A DNA stretch of 64,000 nucleotides, taken from positions 217,727 through 281,726 of the forward strand of contig CBDFFM010000005.1 of assembly GCA_965246785.1 (NCBI GenBank). The letters are read 5' to 3'. Made by a program: the position numbers and the translations under genes. This document shows positions 8,402 through 17,903 of the stretch, piece by piece. Position 1 is the first letter of the stretch, and every line of letters begins with the position of its first letter. Below the pieces are notes generated by a model. It was not told the origin of the DNA, made no database searches, and saw nothing but the letters and a program-made list of their open reading frames with translations. This DNA comes from UBA1952 sp965246785. GTDB taxonomy: Bacteria > Bacteroidota > Bacteroidia > Chitinophagales > Chitinophagaceae.

Positions 8402-9387
8402 ATAAGTGTGAGGCTTAGGTAAACGGCATATACGCCATCGTCGGCAGAAGTTTGTAGCTCGTAGCGGCCGGGGTAGAGCAGGGCAAGGCGGGCTTTGGTA
8501 TTGGAGAGGCCTTTTCCACTTGATCCGCGCTCGGGCCGCGAATGCACGAGCCGGTTGCGCACATTCAGCCGCAGGATGTCATTGGAGATATTGATCCGTA
8601 CTACAATGCCCGAATCTTCTTCCGGATTAATGCCGTGCTTAAAGGCATTTTCAATGAAAGGTATCAGCAGCATTGGTGGTATCCGGTAGCCGTCGGGGTC
8701 GCCGTTCACTATTGAGGAAATGCCGACCGTTGTGCCAAAGCGCAGCTCCTGCAGGGTGATGTAGCTTTCAATGTAGCTGATCTCATTGGCCAGGGGCACG
8801 TCTTCCATGGATGCTTCGTCAGTCACGTAGCGCATCATGCCGCTGAGGCGGGTAATGGCGCCCGCGGTATGTGGGGATTCTTCTATTACCAGTGCGTAGA
8901 TCGTATTGAGGGTGTTGTAGAGGAAATGGGGCTGTATCTGGGCTTTCAGAAATGCCAGCTCTGCCGACGTCTTGCCCTCCCGCGCGCTCCGCCACTGATC
9001 GCGCAAGCGCAGCATCATGGATAGCACGAGCACGAACAAAAAGCGGAACAGGTTGTGGTTGATGTTGCCTAAAAGCGCACGCCATCCGCTGCGGGCCAGA
9101 GGCACGACATCCGGAATGATAGCCTTGGGAACAGCCGTTATCAGACAAAAGCAGCTAAGAGTAAGCAGCGTAAAAAAAATATATTGGCGCTTCTGATAGA
9201 ACCGGGGAATGAGATAGTAGTAGTTCAGATAAAAGTACCCTACGCTCAGCATGTAGCCCAGCACGTCGCGGCACACGCCCCAGCTATTCCAATGGAGCTG
9301 CGCCTCTTGATTGGCAAGAAATACCGGCACTGCCATAAATGAAGCGCAAAACAGCAGGTTGAGTAATATGTCGCGCAGGCGGCTCAT
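8398..9387 (-). CDS. LytS/YehU-type sensor histidine kinase
   Basis: A 329-residue membrane kinase and partner of the following LytTR regulator. Four hydrophobic segments lie in the first ~125 residues and probably sense the envelope. They are followed by a His_kinase (PF06580) domain with phospho-acceptor His in 'QIQPHFLYNTLN' (about residue 154). A GHKL-type ATPase has 'PFIENAFKHGI' as N-box and 'GKGLSNTKARL' as G-box. The ATG at 9387 is preferred. The in-frame TTG at 9399 overlaps a -7 box (9397-9404). Confidence 0.94.
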   Translation of the reverse strand: MSRLRDILLNLLFCASFMAVPVFLANQEAQLHWNSWGVCRDVLGYMLSVGYFYLNYYYLIPRFYQKRQYIFFTLLTLSCFCLITAVPKAIIPDVVPLARSGWRALLGNINHNLFRFLFVLVLSMMLRLRDQWRSAREGKTSAELAFLKAQIQPHFLYNTLNTIYALVIEESPHTAGAITRLSGMMRYVTDEASMEDVPLANEISYIESYITLQELRFGTTVGISSIVNGDPDGYRIPPMLLIPFIENAFKHGINPEEDSGIVVRINISNDILRLNVRNRLVHSRPERGSSGKGLSNTKARLALLYPGRYELQTSADDGVYAVYLSLTLI

Positions 9388-9396
9388 GGATTCTAT

Positions 9397-9404
9397 CAAA
9401 TTTA
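9397..9404 (-). promoter_or_regulatory. -7 box TAAATTTG before the sensor kinase
   Basis: An exact TAnnTTTG on the minus strand ending 9 nt before the ATG at 9387. It implies a very short or absent 5' leader and a possible internal promoter for the kinase/regulator pair. Confidence 0.4.
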
Positions 9405-9474
9405 ATCCGCTGGATTGCAGATAGAAATGCCTTGCGGTAATACACGGGAATATGTAGGGGAGGGCCGCAGCGCG

Positions 9475-10485
9475 CTAAACCTTTGCCGTCACAAATGACG
9501 GCGTTTGCTCCGGAATCTCGTGCAGATCGGGCAGCGCCGCCGATTCATGCGCATTGATCTTGTCCAGCTCCAGGATGGTGTATGGCCGTCCCTCCTGCCG
9601 CTCAAACATCGGGATGAATTTTTCGGCATATGCCATTTCCCCGTACGTGTAGGATGTTCGCTGCAGCACCGTGTTAGAAAAATGATCGTCAAAAGCCTTA
9701 ACGTTTACGATCAGCTCAATGCGGGCGTCCAGGAAATCCTGTTCCGAATAGCCGTACATCGGGCTTTCTTCGTCCAGCGGGTGTACCAGGGTCCAGCTCA
9801 GTGCCAGAGAGTTGATCTTGCTGATATCCAGCTTAATGGGGAAGAAGCGGGTCACCCGCTTGCCGCCTTCGTCAATGTGCAGCGCAGCCGTGAGCTGGGC
9901 CTCGCCATCTGTAAGGTGATTGTTCTTGTAAGTGGCAAGGCGAAGCATGATGGCCCGGCCACCTTTGAAGGGCGCTACCAGAAAATTGCGGCTGAAAATG
10001 ATATATGCCCGTGGCCGGGCAAAGCGGCCATAGAAGATACCTGTCACAAGCGCAAAAACGAGAATGCCGATCAGCGACTCCACAGAGGCGATGGCATTGG
10101 TGGTGAGGTCCATGGGCGCTACCCGGCCATAGCCCACAGTGGTCAGCGATTGTGCCGAAAAGAAGAAAGCCTCCAAAAATTTATGGTACTCAGAGCGAGC
10201 GCCGTCCGTGCCGGTAAGGTGATCTACGCCGGCGAAGTAATACAGAAAGGCAAAAAACAGATTAATGCTTGTATAGAAGCTAAATACAACCAGCAAAAAC
10301 TTGATCCGCGGCATCCGCAGCAGGCTGTGGTAAATGGAAATCCGCTCGTAAAATGGTATGCCCGTCTTGCGCAGGCGCGTAGAGCCATCCCGCTCTACGA
10401 GGCGCGAGCCCTCAATGGCGCTGTTTGCGCTGAAGCCGCTGTTTTCTATCGTGCGCAGGCTGCGTGGATGGGTTGCTTTAGCCAT
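9475..10485 (-). CDS. Inward-rectifier-type K+ channel (KirBac family)
   Basis: A 336-residue channel subunit. TM1 is about 62-86, the pore helix and selectivity filter TVGYG are at 116-120, and TM2 is about 130-156. A cytoplasmic beta-rich Kir domain of ~170 residues follows ('ARPRAYIIFSRNFLV', 'LSWTLVHPLDEESPM'). The filter is canonical, so K+ selectivity is expected. Its start overlaps the flippase stop by 8 nt. The sensor kinase gene begins about 90 nt downstream, so it sits between glycan genes and a two-component pair. Confidence 0.95.
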   Translation of the reverse strand: MAKATHPRSLRTIENSGFSANSAIEGSRLVERDGSTRLRKTGIPFYERISIYHSLLRMPRIKFLLVVFSFYTSINLFFAFLYYFAGVDHLTGTDGARSEYHKFLEAFFFSAQSLTTVGYGRVAPMDLTTNAIASVESLIGILVFALVTGIFYGRFARPRAYIIFSRNFLVAPFKGGRAIMLRLATYKNNHLTDGEAQLTAALHIDEGGKRVTRFFPIKLDISKINSLALSWTLVHPLDEESPMYGYSEQDFLDARIELIVNVKAFDDHFSNTVLQRTSYTYGEMAYAEKFIPMFERQEGRPYTILELDKINAHESAALPDLHEIPEQTPSFVTAKV

Positions 10486-11902
10486 GAGACTTCTTTGTAA
10501 AAACCACCGGCAGCAGTGCGGCGGCTATGATGCCCACCGTGCCGGCGAATCCCAAAAGTAGCGTTTGCCGCTCCCCGCAGCTTCGTGAAAGGCCCTCGTG
10601 CATGCCAATAGCTGCAAAGCCAAAAACAATAAGCATTACGCTCCAGCTTTTCCACGGTACCAGCTGCGCAACGGAACAAGCCAGCGAGCGGGATGTATGA
10701 AAGAGATAAAACCAGGCCTGGATGTACGAGCTTATCATAAACGCGAAGGCTACACCGGTGAGCCCCCTCCAGAGATAGAGCGGATAAGACAGCCCAAGCG
10801 CAATGCCCAAGTCCAGCAGGGCGCCCCAGTTAATGACTTTTACCCGGTTCAGATGCTGGAGGATGGAGGTGTAGTTGTACGCGCGGAGCGGCAGGGCGAG
10901 CACAGACACGGCGAACAGGGGAACAGACGGCAGGTATTTTTCCGTCAGCACCGTCACGATCAATTCCTGCCGGAAAAAGAACAGAAAAAAGAACACGGGA
11001 AAGACTACGCGTCCCAGGAGTGCGCCGGAGACATTGAGCAGCGCTACCCGGGCCTGCGTCGTTTTTTCGCCGCTTGCCATCTGCTGGAGCAGCCCGTTGC
11101 CGACCGCGCTCAGGAGCGTCGCCATAAAAGGGACATCCTGCGTACCGTTCTGATAGATGGCATAGAGCGCCGAGGGTACTATTAGCGAGATAATCACTTT
11201 GTCAATCCAGCGGAATGCAACCTGGGAGACGTCATAAATGCCGAGCTGCAGCCATTGCCTGCGGATGCCGGTGGTTATTTCAGAGCTTATAATGGCGCTC
11301 CGGTGCCTTTTGTAGCTTAGCGCCGCGCTCACAGCAAGCACGGCAACCCTCAGGCAACCCAATAAAGCAATCAGCCAGAACATAACGTTCATCGCGTAAA
11401 AGCCGTTCAGAAAGAAATAGTGCAGTGTGCAAAAGCCGATCGCGTAGAGCAGGCTGCCTGCCAGCGCTGTACCAAAGCGCCCATGAATGATAAAATAGGT
11501 CTCCAGCAGCAGGATGACCACCTGTACGCCAAACAGAGCGCCCCCTACCCAGGCCACGGCAACGCCGAGGTAAAGAAATATGCCCACCAGCATTACCGCG
11601 AGCAACAGTACCCATAACGTAAACGTCAGGACGTGCTTTATCCGGAGTCTGCGCAGCCAGCCATCCACCGACAAGGCAGTATGCGTGAGCATAAGGGGCG
11701 GCAGGCCTGCCGCGGCAATAGCAACAAATACCGCCATATAGACCCAGACCTGCAGATAGACGCCATTTAAATGGGGACTAAGCCGGCGGGAGCAAACAAT
11801 GCCCGCCGCCGCTGCGGCAGCCAGTGGAAAGAAGCGTATGGCGAAGATGGCCGCGCTACGCGACAGCAGCTTGCGCCTCATAGCGGAGCCGGGCTCGTTC
11901 AT
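10478..11902 (-). CDS. Polysaccharide flippase-like membrane protein (Wzx/MATE-like)
   Basis: About 474 residues with 12-14 hydrophobic helices over the whole length and no soluble domain, the layout of Wzx-type lipid-linked oligosaccharide flippases. The ATG at 11902 ('MNEPGSAMRR') or 11881 gives a positively charged start right before the first helix. A longer in-frame start at 11974 lies deeper in the upstream gene and reads as out-of-frame sequence. It overlaps the acyltransferase by 26-47 nt, so the two are tightly linked. The substrate is probably the glycan modified by the neighbouring acyltransferase, by inference. Confidence 0.8.
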   Translation of the reverse strand: MNEPGSAMRRKLLSRSAAIFAIRFFPLAAAAAAGIVCSRRLSPHLNGVYLQVWVYMAVFVAIAAAGLPPLMLTHTALSVDGWLRRLRIKHVLTFTLWVLLLAVMLVGIFLYLGVAVAWVGGALFGVQVVILLLETYFIIHGRFGTALAGSLLYAIGFCTLHYFFLNGFYAMNVMFWLIALLGCLRVAVLAVSAALSYKRHRSAIISSEITTGIRRQWLQLGIYDVSQVAFRWIDKVIISLIVPSALYAIYQNGTQDVPFMATLLSAVGNGLLQQMASGEKTTQARVALLNVSGALLGRVVFPVFFFLFFFRQELIVTVLTEKYLPSVPLFAVSVLALPLRAYNYTSILQHLNRVKVINWGALLDLGIALGLSYPLYLWRGLTGVAFAFMISSYIQAWFYLFHTSRSLACSVAQLVPWKSWSVMLIVFGFAAIGMHEGLSRSCGERQTLLLGFAGTVGIIAAALLPVVFTKKSHG

Positions 11903-12407
11903 CGCAGGCTTCTTTTTGGAGTGAGCGGATAATACGCGCGGGATTGCCTGCCAGAATGCAATAGCCACCCTCAAAGGATTTGGTCACCACTGCTCCTGCG
12001 CCTACAATCGTGAAATCGCCAAGCTGCACGCCGGGCAGCACAACGGCACCCATTCCCAGCCAGCAAAAGCGCCCGATGTGGATAGGCCGCGCCGGAAGCA
12101 TGGATTCATTGTCCAGGGCGTCATGGTTGCCGGAGATAAGGCCAACGTTGGGGCCGAGGTTACTGAAGTCTCCGACATAGATTCCGTTAGAGGCATTGAT
12201 ATACACGCCGGGAGAATCTCCCGGGAAGGCGCCGATGCCCTTGCTCAAACCCTGCGGGTGGTGAATAGTTGCTGTGTGGTGCAGCGCCCACTTTGCCCTG
12301 GCATTGTGGCGCAGCACTTTTCTAAAAAGGAAATCCAGGGCGTAAAAGCTCCAGCTCATCTCCTGCCGGAGACCGAGGATGCGTTTGAATTTTGAGCCTT
12401 TGCTCAT
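11856..12407 (-). CDS. Hexapeptide-repeat acyltransferase (LbH, WcaF/CysE-like)
   Basis: A 183-residue O-acetyltransferase-like protein. Hexapeptide turns run from about residue 80 to 160 ('GVYINASNGIYVGDFSNLG', 'IGRFCWLGMGAVVLPGVQLG'). The loop 'ISGNHDALD' includes a His typical of the catalytic position. The first ~60 residues are basic and amphipathic. It starts with a 4-nt ATGA overlap with the YfhO gene stop. It probably acetylates a sugar of a surface polysaccharide; the donor and acceptor are not visible. Confidence 0.85.
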   Translation of the reverse strand: MSKGSKFKRILGLRQEMSWSFYALDFLFRKVLRHNARAKWALHHTATIHHPQGLSKGIGAFPGDSPGVYINASNGIYVGDFSNLGPNVGLISGNHDALDNESMLPARPIHIGRFCWLGMGAVVLPGVQLGDFTIVGAGAVVTKSFEGGYCILAGNPARIIRSLQKEACDERARLRYEAQAAVA

Positions 12408-14908
12408 GCTTTCCTTGTTCCGGCACTTAACAAGTCCTCTGTAGAGTTGTCAAGTGCCTTTCCGCGAACGGCAAAGATGATTGCGCCGATCAGCAAGGCA
12501 TACAGCAGGAATGAGGAGATGCCTGCAATCGTATTGCCCGTATAGAACTTTTGCGGATGGAAAACAAAGTCAATCTTATGCGTCCCGGCCGGCAGGCGGA
12601 GCGCACGGAGCACATAGTTGGCGCGGATGATCGGCGTCTCCTTGCCATCCACATAAGCCTTCCAGCCCTGAGGATACCAGATGTCAGAGAACACGGCGAG
12701 GCCCTCGCGGGAATTGACGGAGGTGTAGTGGATGTCGTTCAGCCCATACTTCGCCAGCTTCACACTTGCACCGGAATCCAGGCCAGGCTGCAGTCCCTGA
12801 AGCTGAGTGGCGAATGTATTGCGCACCACGGCCGTCTGGCGTGGATTAAAATCGCCGGGAGCGGCGAGCACTGTGTCGCCAAGCTTAGCTGCTTTCAGGG
12901 CGAGGATTTCTTCATCAGCAGTCGCCACCTGCTTTATGCCGGATACGAACCAGGCGTTGCCGCAGGCTGCGGGGTTTGGTATCACCTGAGCGCTGCCCTG
13001 CTGTCCGCCCGGCACAATGAAGAAGCGGGTATTCAGCATGTTCAGCACCTGCGCATTGAACTGCCCGTTCATGTGCACGTCTATCAAATCCTGATAGATT
13101 TCCATTTTGGCCGGGCTGTAGCCACCGACTGCCTTGTGGAAGTAAGCCTGCGTCGCATCGTTATACACGTCTTTTGTCACGTCCAAAACGCGATAGTAGG
13201 GATCCCCCTGACCCATCGCCAGAACCTGCTGGTCGGCCGGGCGTGGATTAAAATTGTCTGCGTATTGCTCGGGATCAACGTAGTTTTTCTCGCTCAGGTA
13301 GCGCAGGGAAGTCGGGATTAGGTCAATGGCGATAACGAGGCCCAGGCCGGCCATCAGGTAAGTCGGCCTGATCTTTCCTTTCAGGTAAGCCCAGAGCATG
13401 CCGGCGGCGAGCGCTATGTAAAGCGCGCTGAGGAGCCCGCTGTTACGGGCCATTGCCGCGCGGTCTTCTTTCAGGAAAGATAGAATCTGCGCATACTGCG
13501 CATCCTTTACCTTGTCGGTAAAGTCAAAGAACATGGAGCCACCGAGCCCAAGCAGAAGTGCGAGGCCCCCGGTAATGCCGGCCGCCAGCTTTACATGTCC
13601 CCACAAAGCCTTCTTGCCTTCCTCTGTCTGGTAATTATTCAATGCATCCTGCACGCCCCAGATCGCTACAACCGGGAACAGCAGCTGCGGAATCACCAGC
13701 ACCATGCTCGGCGTCCGGAAAACGTTCATCTTAGGCACATGGTCAAAAATCCAGTAGTTGAATCCGGCGAAGTGCTTTCCCCAGCTCATCATAATGGCCA
13801 GCGCGCACACGGCAGCGATCCACCACTTATGCGGCGAGCGTATGACCAGGAGACCAAGCACAAACAGGAAACAGATCACCGCGCCGAAATAAACCGGTCC
13901 CGACAGGAAAGGCTGGGGCCCCCAATAGGTGGGAAGCTGCTCAGCCTGCCCGCCGATCGCCTCGTAGGTGGCGGGTGCGTGGCTCGCGTCCTCACCGCTT
14001 CCGCCTCCGTACAGGTAAGGCACCAGGATGCAAAAAGTTTCTCCGATACCGTTGCTCCAGCGGAAGGCATATTCTTTATCCAGTCCGCCGGACTTCTTCG
14101 TTTCTCCCGGCCGGCGGTTAACGGTCAGCTCGCTTTTGCCGCCGCGCATCGTTGCGTTGGCGTACTCCAGCGAGGTGAGAAAGGGCGGCAGCGAAGGCCC
14201 CGCGCCAATCGCGAGCACGGCTACCGTAATGCCTGAGGCAATGAAGAACCGGCCAAGCTGCTTATCGCGCAGCGCAATAATAAAAAGACCTATGGCCAGC
14301 CCGGCCAGAATGATAAGCATGTACACAACAATCTGGAAGTGCTGCATGGAGAACATCAGCGCGAAGGTGATGCCCGCCAGCGCCGCGCCGGGAAGCCACT
14401 TGCCGCGGTAGAGCAGCATGATTCCGGCGATAACCCCCGGCATATATGCCAGCGACAGCATCTTGGTATCATGCCCGGCAGTGATGATGATCGGGTTGTA
14501 AGTGGAGAATGCATAAGCAACGGCCCCAATGCCGGCCAGCCAGCGGTTAACGCCGATTACCCGCATCAGCAGGAAAAAGCAAACCATGGCAATGAAGAAG
14601 AAATAGCCAGGCTTCGGAAATATAGTCTCCAGCGCATTCTGAATCTTGTAAACGTAATTGTTCGTTGCGCCAAGAAAGAAGGTGTAGGTCGGCATCCCGC
14701 CAAACATGCTGTTCGTCCACAGTACCGCCTGCCCGGTCTTCTCATATTCCTGCTTAGCCTCATGGCTCATGCCCTTCCAGGAGATATTATCACCCTGGCT
14801 CAGCTCTTTTCCGCTTAGCGCGGGATAGGCATACAGCCATGCGATGACTGCAAAGGTGGCAATGAGAATGAGATGCGGAACGTACTTTTTGAAATTGAAA
14901 TCGGCCAT
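12404..14908 (-). CDS. YfhO-family large membrane protein
   Basis: 834 residues with about a dozen TM helices in the N-terminal two thirds, a periplasmic soluble region (about 560-790), and a last TM near 800-820. The loop after TM1 has 'QGDNISWKGM'. The C-terminal region contains 'SREGLAVFSDIWYPQGWKAY', the hallmark of YfhO proteins. These are GT-C-like and implicated in glycosylating cell-wall or surface polymers. It is the first gene of a run ending in a flippase, K+ channel and two-component pair. A -7 box lies upstream. Confidence 0.9.
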   Translation of the reverse strand: MADFNFKKYVPHLILIATFAVIAWLYAYPALSGKELSQGDNISWKGMSHEAKQEYEKTGQAVLWTNSMFGGMPTYTFFLGATNNYVYKIQNALETIFPKPGYFFFIAMVCFFLLMRVIGVNRWLAGIGAVAYAFSTYNPIIITAGHDTKMLSLAYMPGVIAGIMLLYRGKWLPGAALAGITFALMFSMQHFQIVVYMLIILAGLAIGLFIIALRDKQLGRFFIASGITVAVLAIGAGPSLPPFLTSLEYANATMRGGKSELTVNRRPGETKKSGGLDKEYAFRWSNGIGETFCILVPYLYGGGSGEDASHAPATYEAIGGQAEQLPTYWGPQPFLSGPVYFGAVICFLFVLGLLVIRSPHKWWIAAVCALAIMMSWGKHFAGFNYWIFDHVPKMNVFRTPSMVLVIPQLLFPVVAIWGVQDALNNYQTEEGKKALWGHVKLAAGITGGLALLLGLGGSMFFDFTDKVKDAQYAQILSFLKEDRAAMARNSGLLSALYIALAAGMLWAYLKGKIRPTYLMAGLGLVIAIDLIPTSLRYLSEKNYVDPEQYADNFNPRPADQQVLAMGQGDPYYRVLDVTKDVYNDATQAYFHKAVGGYSPAKMEIYQDLIDVHMNGQFNAQVLNMLNTRFFIVPGGQQGSAQVIPNPAACGNAWFVSGIKQVATADEEILALKAAKLGDTVLAAPGDFNPRQTAVVRNTFATQLQGLQPGLDSGASVKLAKYGLNDIHYTSVNSREGLAVFSDIWYPQGWKAYVDGKETPIIRANYVLRALRLPAGTHKIDFVFHPQKFYTGNTIAGISSFLLYALLIGAIIFAVRGKALDNSTEDLLSAGTRKA

Positions 14909-14927
14909 AAACGGATTTGAACGAGGG

Positions 14928-14935
14928 CAAAAATA
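14928..14935 (-). promoter_or_regulatory. -7 box TATTTTTG upstream of the YfhO gene
   Basis: An exact TAnnTTTG match on the minus strand, 19 nt upstream of the ATG at 14908. It would be the head promoter of the 14.9-7.7 kb run. Confidence 0.4.
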
Positions 14936-15019
14936 ACCTTCAACGCGTAGCAGGGCGATTTATTTGACATACAGGCTTAAGCATAAAGGCAACAGCACTT
15001 GCCGGCCTATCTTTATTTC

Positions 15020-15421
15020 ATGAACTCTATTCTTAAGAAGCATACAGTGTTCTTAGCTACGCTCATCTTCTGTTGCGGGCTTGCTTCGTGTAAGAAAAAA
15101 TGTGGCTGCGAAGGTGCAAACAGCTTTCCGGTACATTTTGACTTGCAGGAAACCTACGAGCATGCGATGGTGCGTATCGAAGTGGATGGACGCGAAGTCT
15201 ATCACGATACCGCAACCACTAACCATGCTTTAGGCCTGGCCCTGCGCACTACTGATACGTTGGCTTGCGGAAGTCATGACTTAAAAGTGGTTGTCAGCAA
15301 CCGGGATTCCGGTGCAACGTCTTTCAGCGTCAAAAGCGAAGTTTTTATCGGCGTCAGTCACGATTTCCAGAAAGGCAACGTTTCCTTTGATGTAAGCGAG
15401 GACGCGTTTAACTACGAATAA
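15020..15421 (+). CDS. Small secreted lipoprotein
   Basis: 133 residues. The signal peptide has a lipobox 'GLASC' around residue 22-26 (Cys +1), followed by 'KKKCGCEG'. The mature part is beta-rich with no family that I recognise. Lys after Cys is compatible with retention or surface display in Bacteroidota, but this is not decisive. The ATG at 15020 is preferred over an in-frame TTG at 14999. It stands alone, converging on the SGNH gene. Confidence 0.7.
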   Translation: MNSILKKHTVFLATLIFCCGLASCKKKCGCEGANSFPVHFDLQETYEHAMVRIEVDGREVYHDTATTNHALGLALRTTDTLACGSHDLKVVVSNRDSGATSFSVKSEVFIGVSHDFQKGNVSFDVSEDAFNYE

Positions 15422-15427
15422 AGGCAG

Positions 15428-15446
15428 GGACTTGGCAGCCAAGTCC
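15428..15446. terminator. Possible hairpin between convergent genes
   Basis: Perfect 8-bp stem GGACTTGG / CCAAGTCC with a 3-nt loop, between the lipoprotein stop and the SGNH gene stop. There is no T-run, so termination is uncertain. Confidence 0.35.
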
Positions 15447-15459
15447 ATCATCACTGCTT

Positions 15460-16416
15460 TCAATTCCGCCACACTATTTTGCGTAACGTATCCGCCATCA
15501 GGCTGGTAAACAAGCGTGCGCCCCGGTCGTTGAGGTGCACATCATCATTAAAGAGCGCCGGGTGCATAAGGAAGCGCGGGTCGCGGCTCCAGTCAAGGAA
15601 GAGTGCGCCGTGATGCGCCGCCAGCTCGGGCAGAGCCAGATAGCTTTCATTGCCGGGAATTCTGAGCGGATAATAAAACGGCGAAATCACTACACATACC
15701 CTCGTACCGTGCGCGGCGGCGGAGTCAAGCATAGATGTGTAGCGCTGTGCAAGCGTCGGGTCCACGCCGGTCAGCTTATCCATATCCATCCATCGTGTTG
15801 GCCTGAAGGTCGCTGAATCTATCTCGGCATATAGCGGCTCATAGCCCCGGTCTGTAACATGGGCCAGATGTGTATAAGTATTCTGGAAAATGGCCCCGAT
15901 CAGCGAATTATACGGGTAAATTTTTGAGACCGCAGCCTTATATACTTCCGGCTTCCCCGCATAAGCCACGGCCTGCCACAGCTCAGGATGCCGGTTCGCG
16001 TAGGGAATTAGCCGGGTAGAAATTCGCTGAATCTCCGCCTCCTTGCCTACCGCGCTCAGCTCGGTCGGCAGCACTTCCACGATGATGAGCTTTGGCGAGT
16101 AGCGTTTATAGACCAGCGGCACCAGTGCCGTCGTGTAGGAAATGCCCATCTCATCGCGGCCGCAGTTGAAAACGCTCGCGCCAAGCAGGCTGTCCATCAG
16201 CCGGCTGTTGTAGTGGTGGGAGGCCCGTGACGAGCCGAAGATGAGCACATCCTCGCGCGTGCTGTCAAGGGTGTATCTGGTTACGATCTCGTCGCCGCGC
16301 TCCTGCCGGTAAAACATGCGCTCCAGGCCGGCACCTATCAGGCGGTCTGCCAGTACAAGGATGGCCAGCAAAATCAGGCTTCGGGTAAGCAGGCGTATGA
16401 CGGGATGCTTCTGCAC
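15460..16416 (-). CDS. SGNH-hydrolase-like protein, partner of the MBOAT acyltransferase
   Basis: 318 residues. One N-terminal membrane anchor (about 9-29) is followed by an exported SGNH-like domain. The block I motif 'FGSSRA' (60-65) contains the candidate nucleophile Ser. Near the C-terminus 'NDDVHLNDRG' supplies the Asp/His pair. It starts 3 nt after the MBOAT stop, so the two are surely co-expressed. Such pairs (AlgI with AlgJ/AlgX, PatA with PatB) add or move O-acetyl groups on exported polysaccharide. The target polymer is unknown. Confidence 0.85.
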   Translation of the reverse strand: MQKHPVIRLLTRSLILLAILVLADRLIGAGLERMFYRQERGDEIVTRYTLDSTREDVLIFGSSRASHHYNSRLMDSLLGASVFNCGRDEMGISYTTALVPLVYKRYSPKLIIVEVLPTELSAVGKEAEIQRISTRLIPYANRHPELWQAVAYAGKPEVYKAAVSKIYPYNSLIGAIFQNTYTHLAHVTDRGYEPLYAEIDSATFRPTRWMDMDKLTGVDPTLAQRYTSMLDSAAAHGTRVCVVISPFYYPLRIPGNESYLALPELAAHHGALFLDWSRDPRFLMHPALFNDDVHLNDRGARLFTSLMADTLRKIVWRN

Positions 16417-16419
16417 GGC

Positions 16420-17838
16420 CTAAAACTGAAAGTAAATGAATTGTCCGCCGTTAAACACACCGATCAGCAGCATCGCCAGCAGCTGCAGGGCATAGCCAGC
16501 CATCCGCACGGCAGGCCGCGGGCTCCAGATCATACTCCACTTTTCCGCCAGGAACTCCTGATTGATTTCCGCCAGGATCAGGAAGATGATCAGCGCCACG
16601 GCATAGACAAAGCCGGCGGCGAAGCCTACGAAAAAGGTGCCGGGCTTAAGCGTGAAGATGTTTTGAATAATGGTAAAGGCAGTGCCCACAGAATCAGCCC
16701 GGAAGAAAATCCAGGCAAAAGCCGCAAGGCAAAAGGTGAGCAGATAAGATGGCAAGGCAGCCAATCCTCTTTTGGTCGTTTCCTTCTTTTTGAAAACGAA
16801 TCGCTGAAGCAGGTGCTCCGCCACAAGGTAGATGCCGTGCAGCGCCCCCCAGATCACAAATGTCCAGCTTGCGCCGTGCCAGAGCCCGCTCACCATGAAG
16901 ACGATGAGCAGATTGGCCAGGTGGCGCGGTAGCGAAACCCGGCTGCCGCCCAGCGGGATGTACAGATAATCCCGGAACCAGGTAGAGAGCGAGATATGCC
17001 AGCGGCTCCAGAAGTCTTTTATGGATGCTGAGAGATATGGCCGCCGGAAATTCTCCATCAGGTCAATGCCTAACACTTTGGCCGCGCCGAGCGCGATGCC
17101 GGAGTAGCCGGAAAAATCGCAATAGATCTGGAAGGCAAAGAAGATAGTGGCTACGATGCAGGTGATGCCGCTGTGGTGGGTAGCATTGTTGTAAACTGCG
17201 TCCACATAAATAGACAACCGGTCGGCGATCACTACCTTTTTAAATAAGCCCCAGAGCATCAGCCGCAGGCCTGCCACAATGCGGTCGTACTTAAAATCCA
17301 CCTTGCGGTAAAACTGATGCAGCACATTCTGCGGCCGTTCAATGGGCCCTGCTACCAGCTGCGGGTAAAACATGACATACAGCGCATAGATGCCGAAGTG
17401 CCGTTCCGCCTTCTGATGGCCCCGATAGACTTCTATCGTGTAGCTCATGGCCTGAAAAGTGTGAAACGACAAGCCGATTGGCAGGAGTATGCGCAGCGCA
17501 GGCACCGGATTGCGCCAGCCGCCAAGGCCCAGCAGGGCCGTCAGGTTTTCATTAAGGAAGTTGTAGTATTTGAAGAAGGCGAGGAAGCCGATGTTTACAA
17601 TCAGGCTTGCCAGCAGCAGCGGCTTTCGTCGCTCCCGGTTATCCTCAATCAGCCTGCCCGCCCAATAGTCCACCACGATAGTGAAGGCAAGAATCAGAAT
17701 GTAAACCGGAACGAATACCGCGTAGAAATAGCAGGATATAAGCAGCAGGAAAGCCCAGCGCCATCTATGCGGCAGCAGAAAGTAAATCGTCGTCGTCAGG
17801 ATAAAGAAGAAGACGAAATGGAGTGAGTTGAACAGCAT
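16420..17838 (-). CDS. MBOAT-family O-acyltransferase (AlgI-like)
   Basis: 472 residues with about 10 TM helices. The MBOAT signature 'VSGLWHGASWTFVIWG', with its invariant His, lies around residue 310-325. The preceding motif 'FWSRWHISLSTWFRDYLYIP' is typical of AlgI/DltB-like enzymes. It is expected to pass acetyl from a cytoplasmic donor across the inner membrane to the SGNH partner. The ATG at 17838 ('MLFNSLHF') is chosen. A TTG at 17853 is in frame but lies next to a -7 box. Confidence 0.95.
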   Translation of the reverse strand: MLFNSLHFVFFFILTTTIYFLLPHRWRWAFLLLISCYFYAVFVPVYILILAFTIVVDYWAGRLIEDNRERRKPLLLASLIVNIGFLAFFKYYNFLNENLTALLGLGGWRNPVPALRILLPIGLSFHTFQAMSYTIEVYRGHQKAERHFGIYALYVMFYPQLVAGPIERPQNVLHQFYRKVDFKYDRIVAGLRLMLWGLFKKVVIADRLSIYVDAVYNNATHHSGITCIVATIFFAFQIYCDFSGYSGIALGAAKVLGIDLMENFRRPYLSASIKDFWSRWHISLSTWFRDYLYIPLGGSRVSLPRHLANLLIVFMVSGLWHGASWTFVIWGALHGIYLVAEHLLQRFVFKKKETTKRGLAALPSYLLTFCLAAFAWIFFRADSVGTAFTIIQNIFTLKPGTFFVGFAAGFVYAVALIIFLILAEINQEFLAEKWSMIWSPRPAVRMAGYALQLLAMLLIGVFNGGQFIYFQF

Positions 17839-17850
17839 CGGCGCGGGCAG

Positions 17851-17858
17851 CAAATATA
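17851..17858 (-). promoter_or_regulatory. -7 box TATATTTG before the MBOAT gene
   Basis: An exact TAnnTTTG on the minus strand ending 12 nt before the ATG at 17838. The spacing implies a near-leaderless transcript. Confidence 0.45.
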
Positions 17859-17903
17859 ATTGCAGCCAGACAGCCTCAGACCTTATGCTTCCTGCTGCGC
17901 CGG

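Noticed and set aside
9505..10500. 331-codon plus-strand ORF
   Set aside because: Complete shadow of the K+ channel gene, whose motifs are unmistakable.
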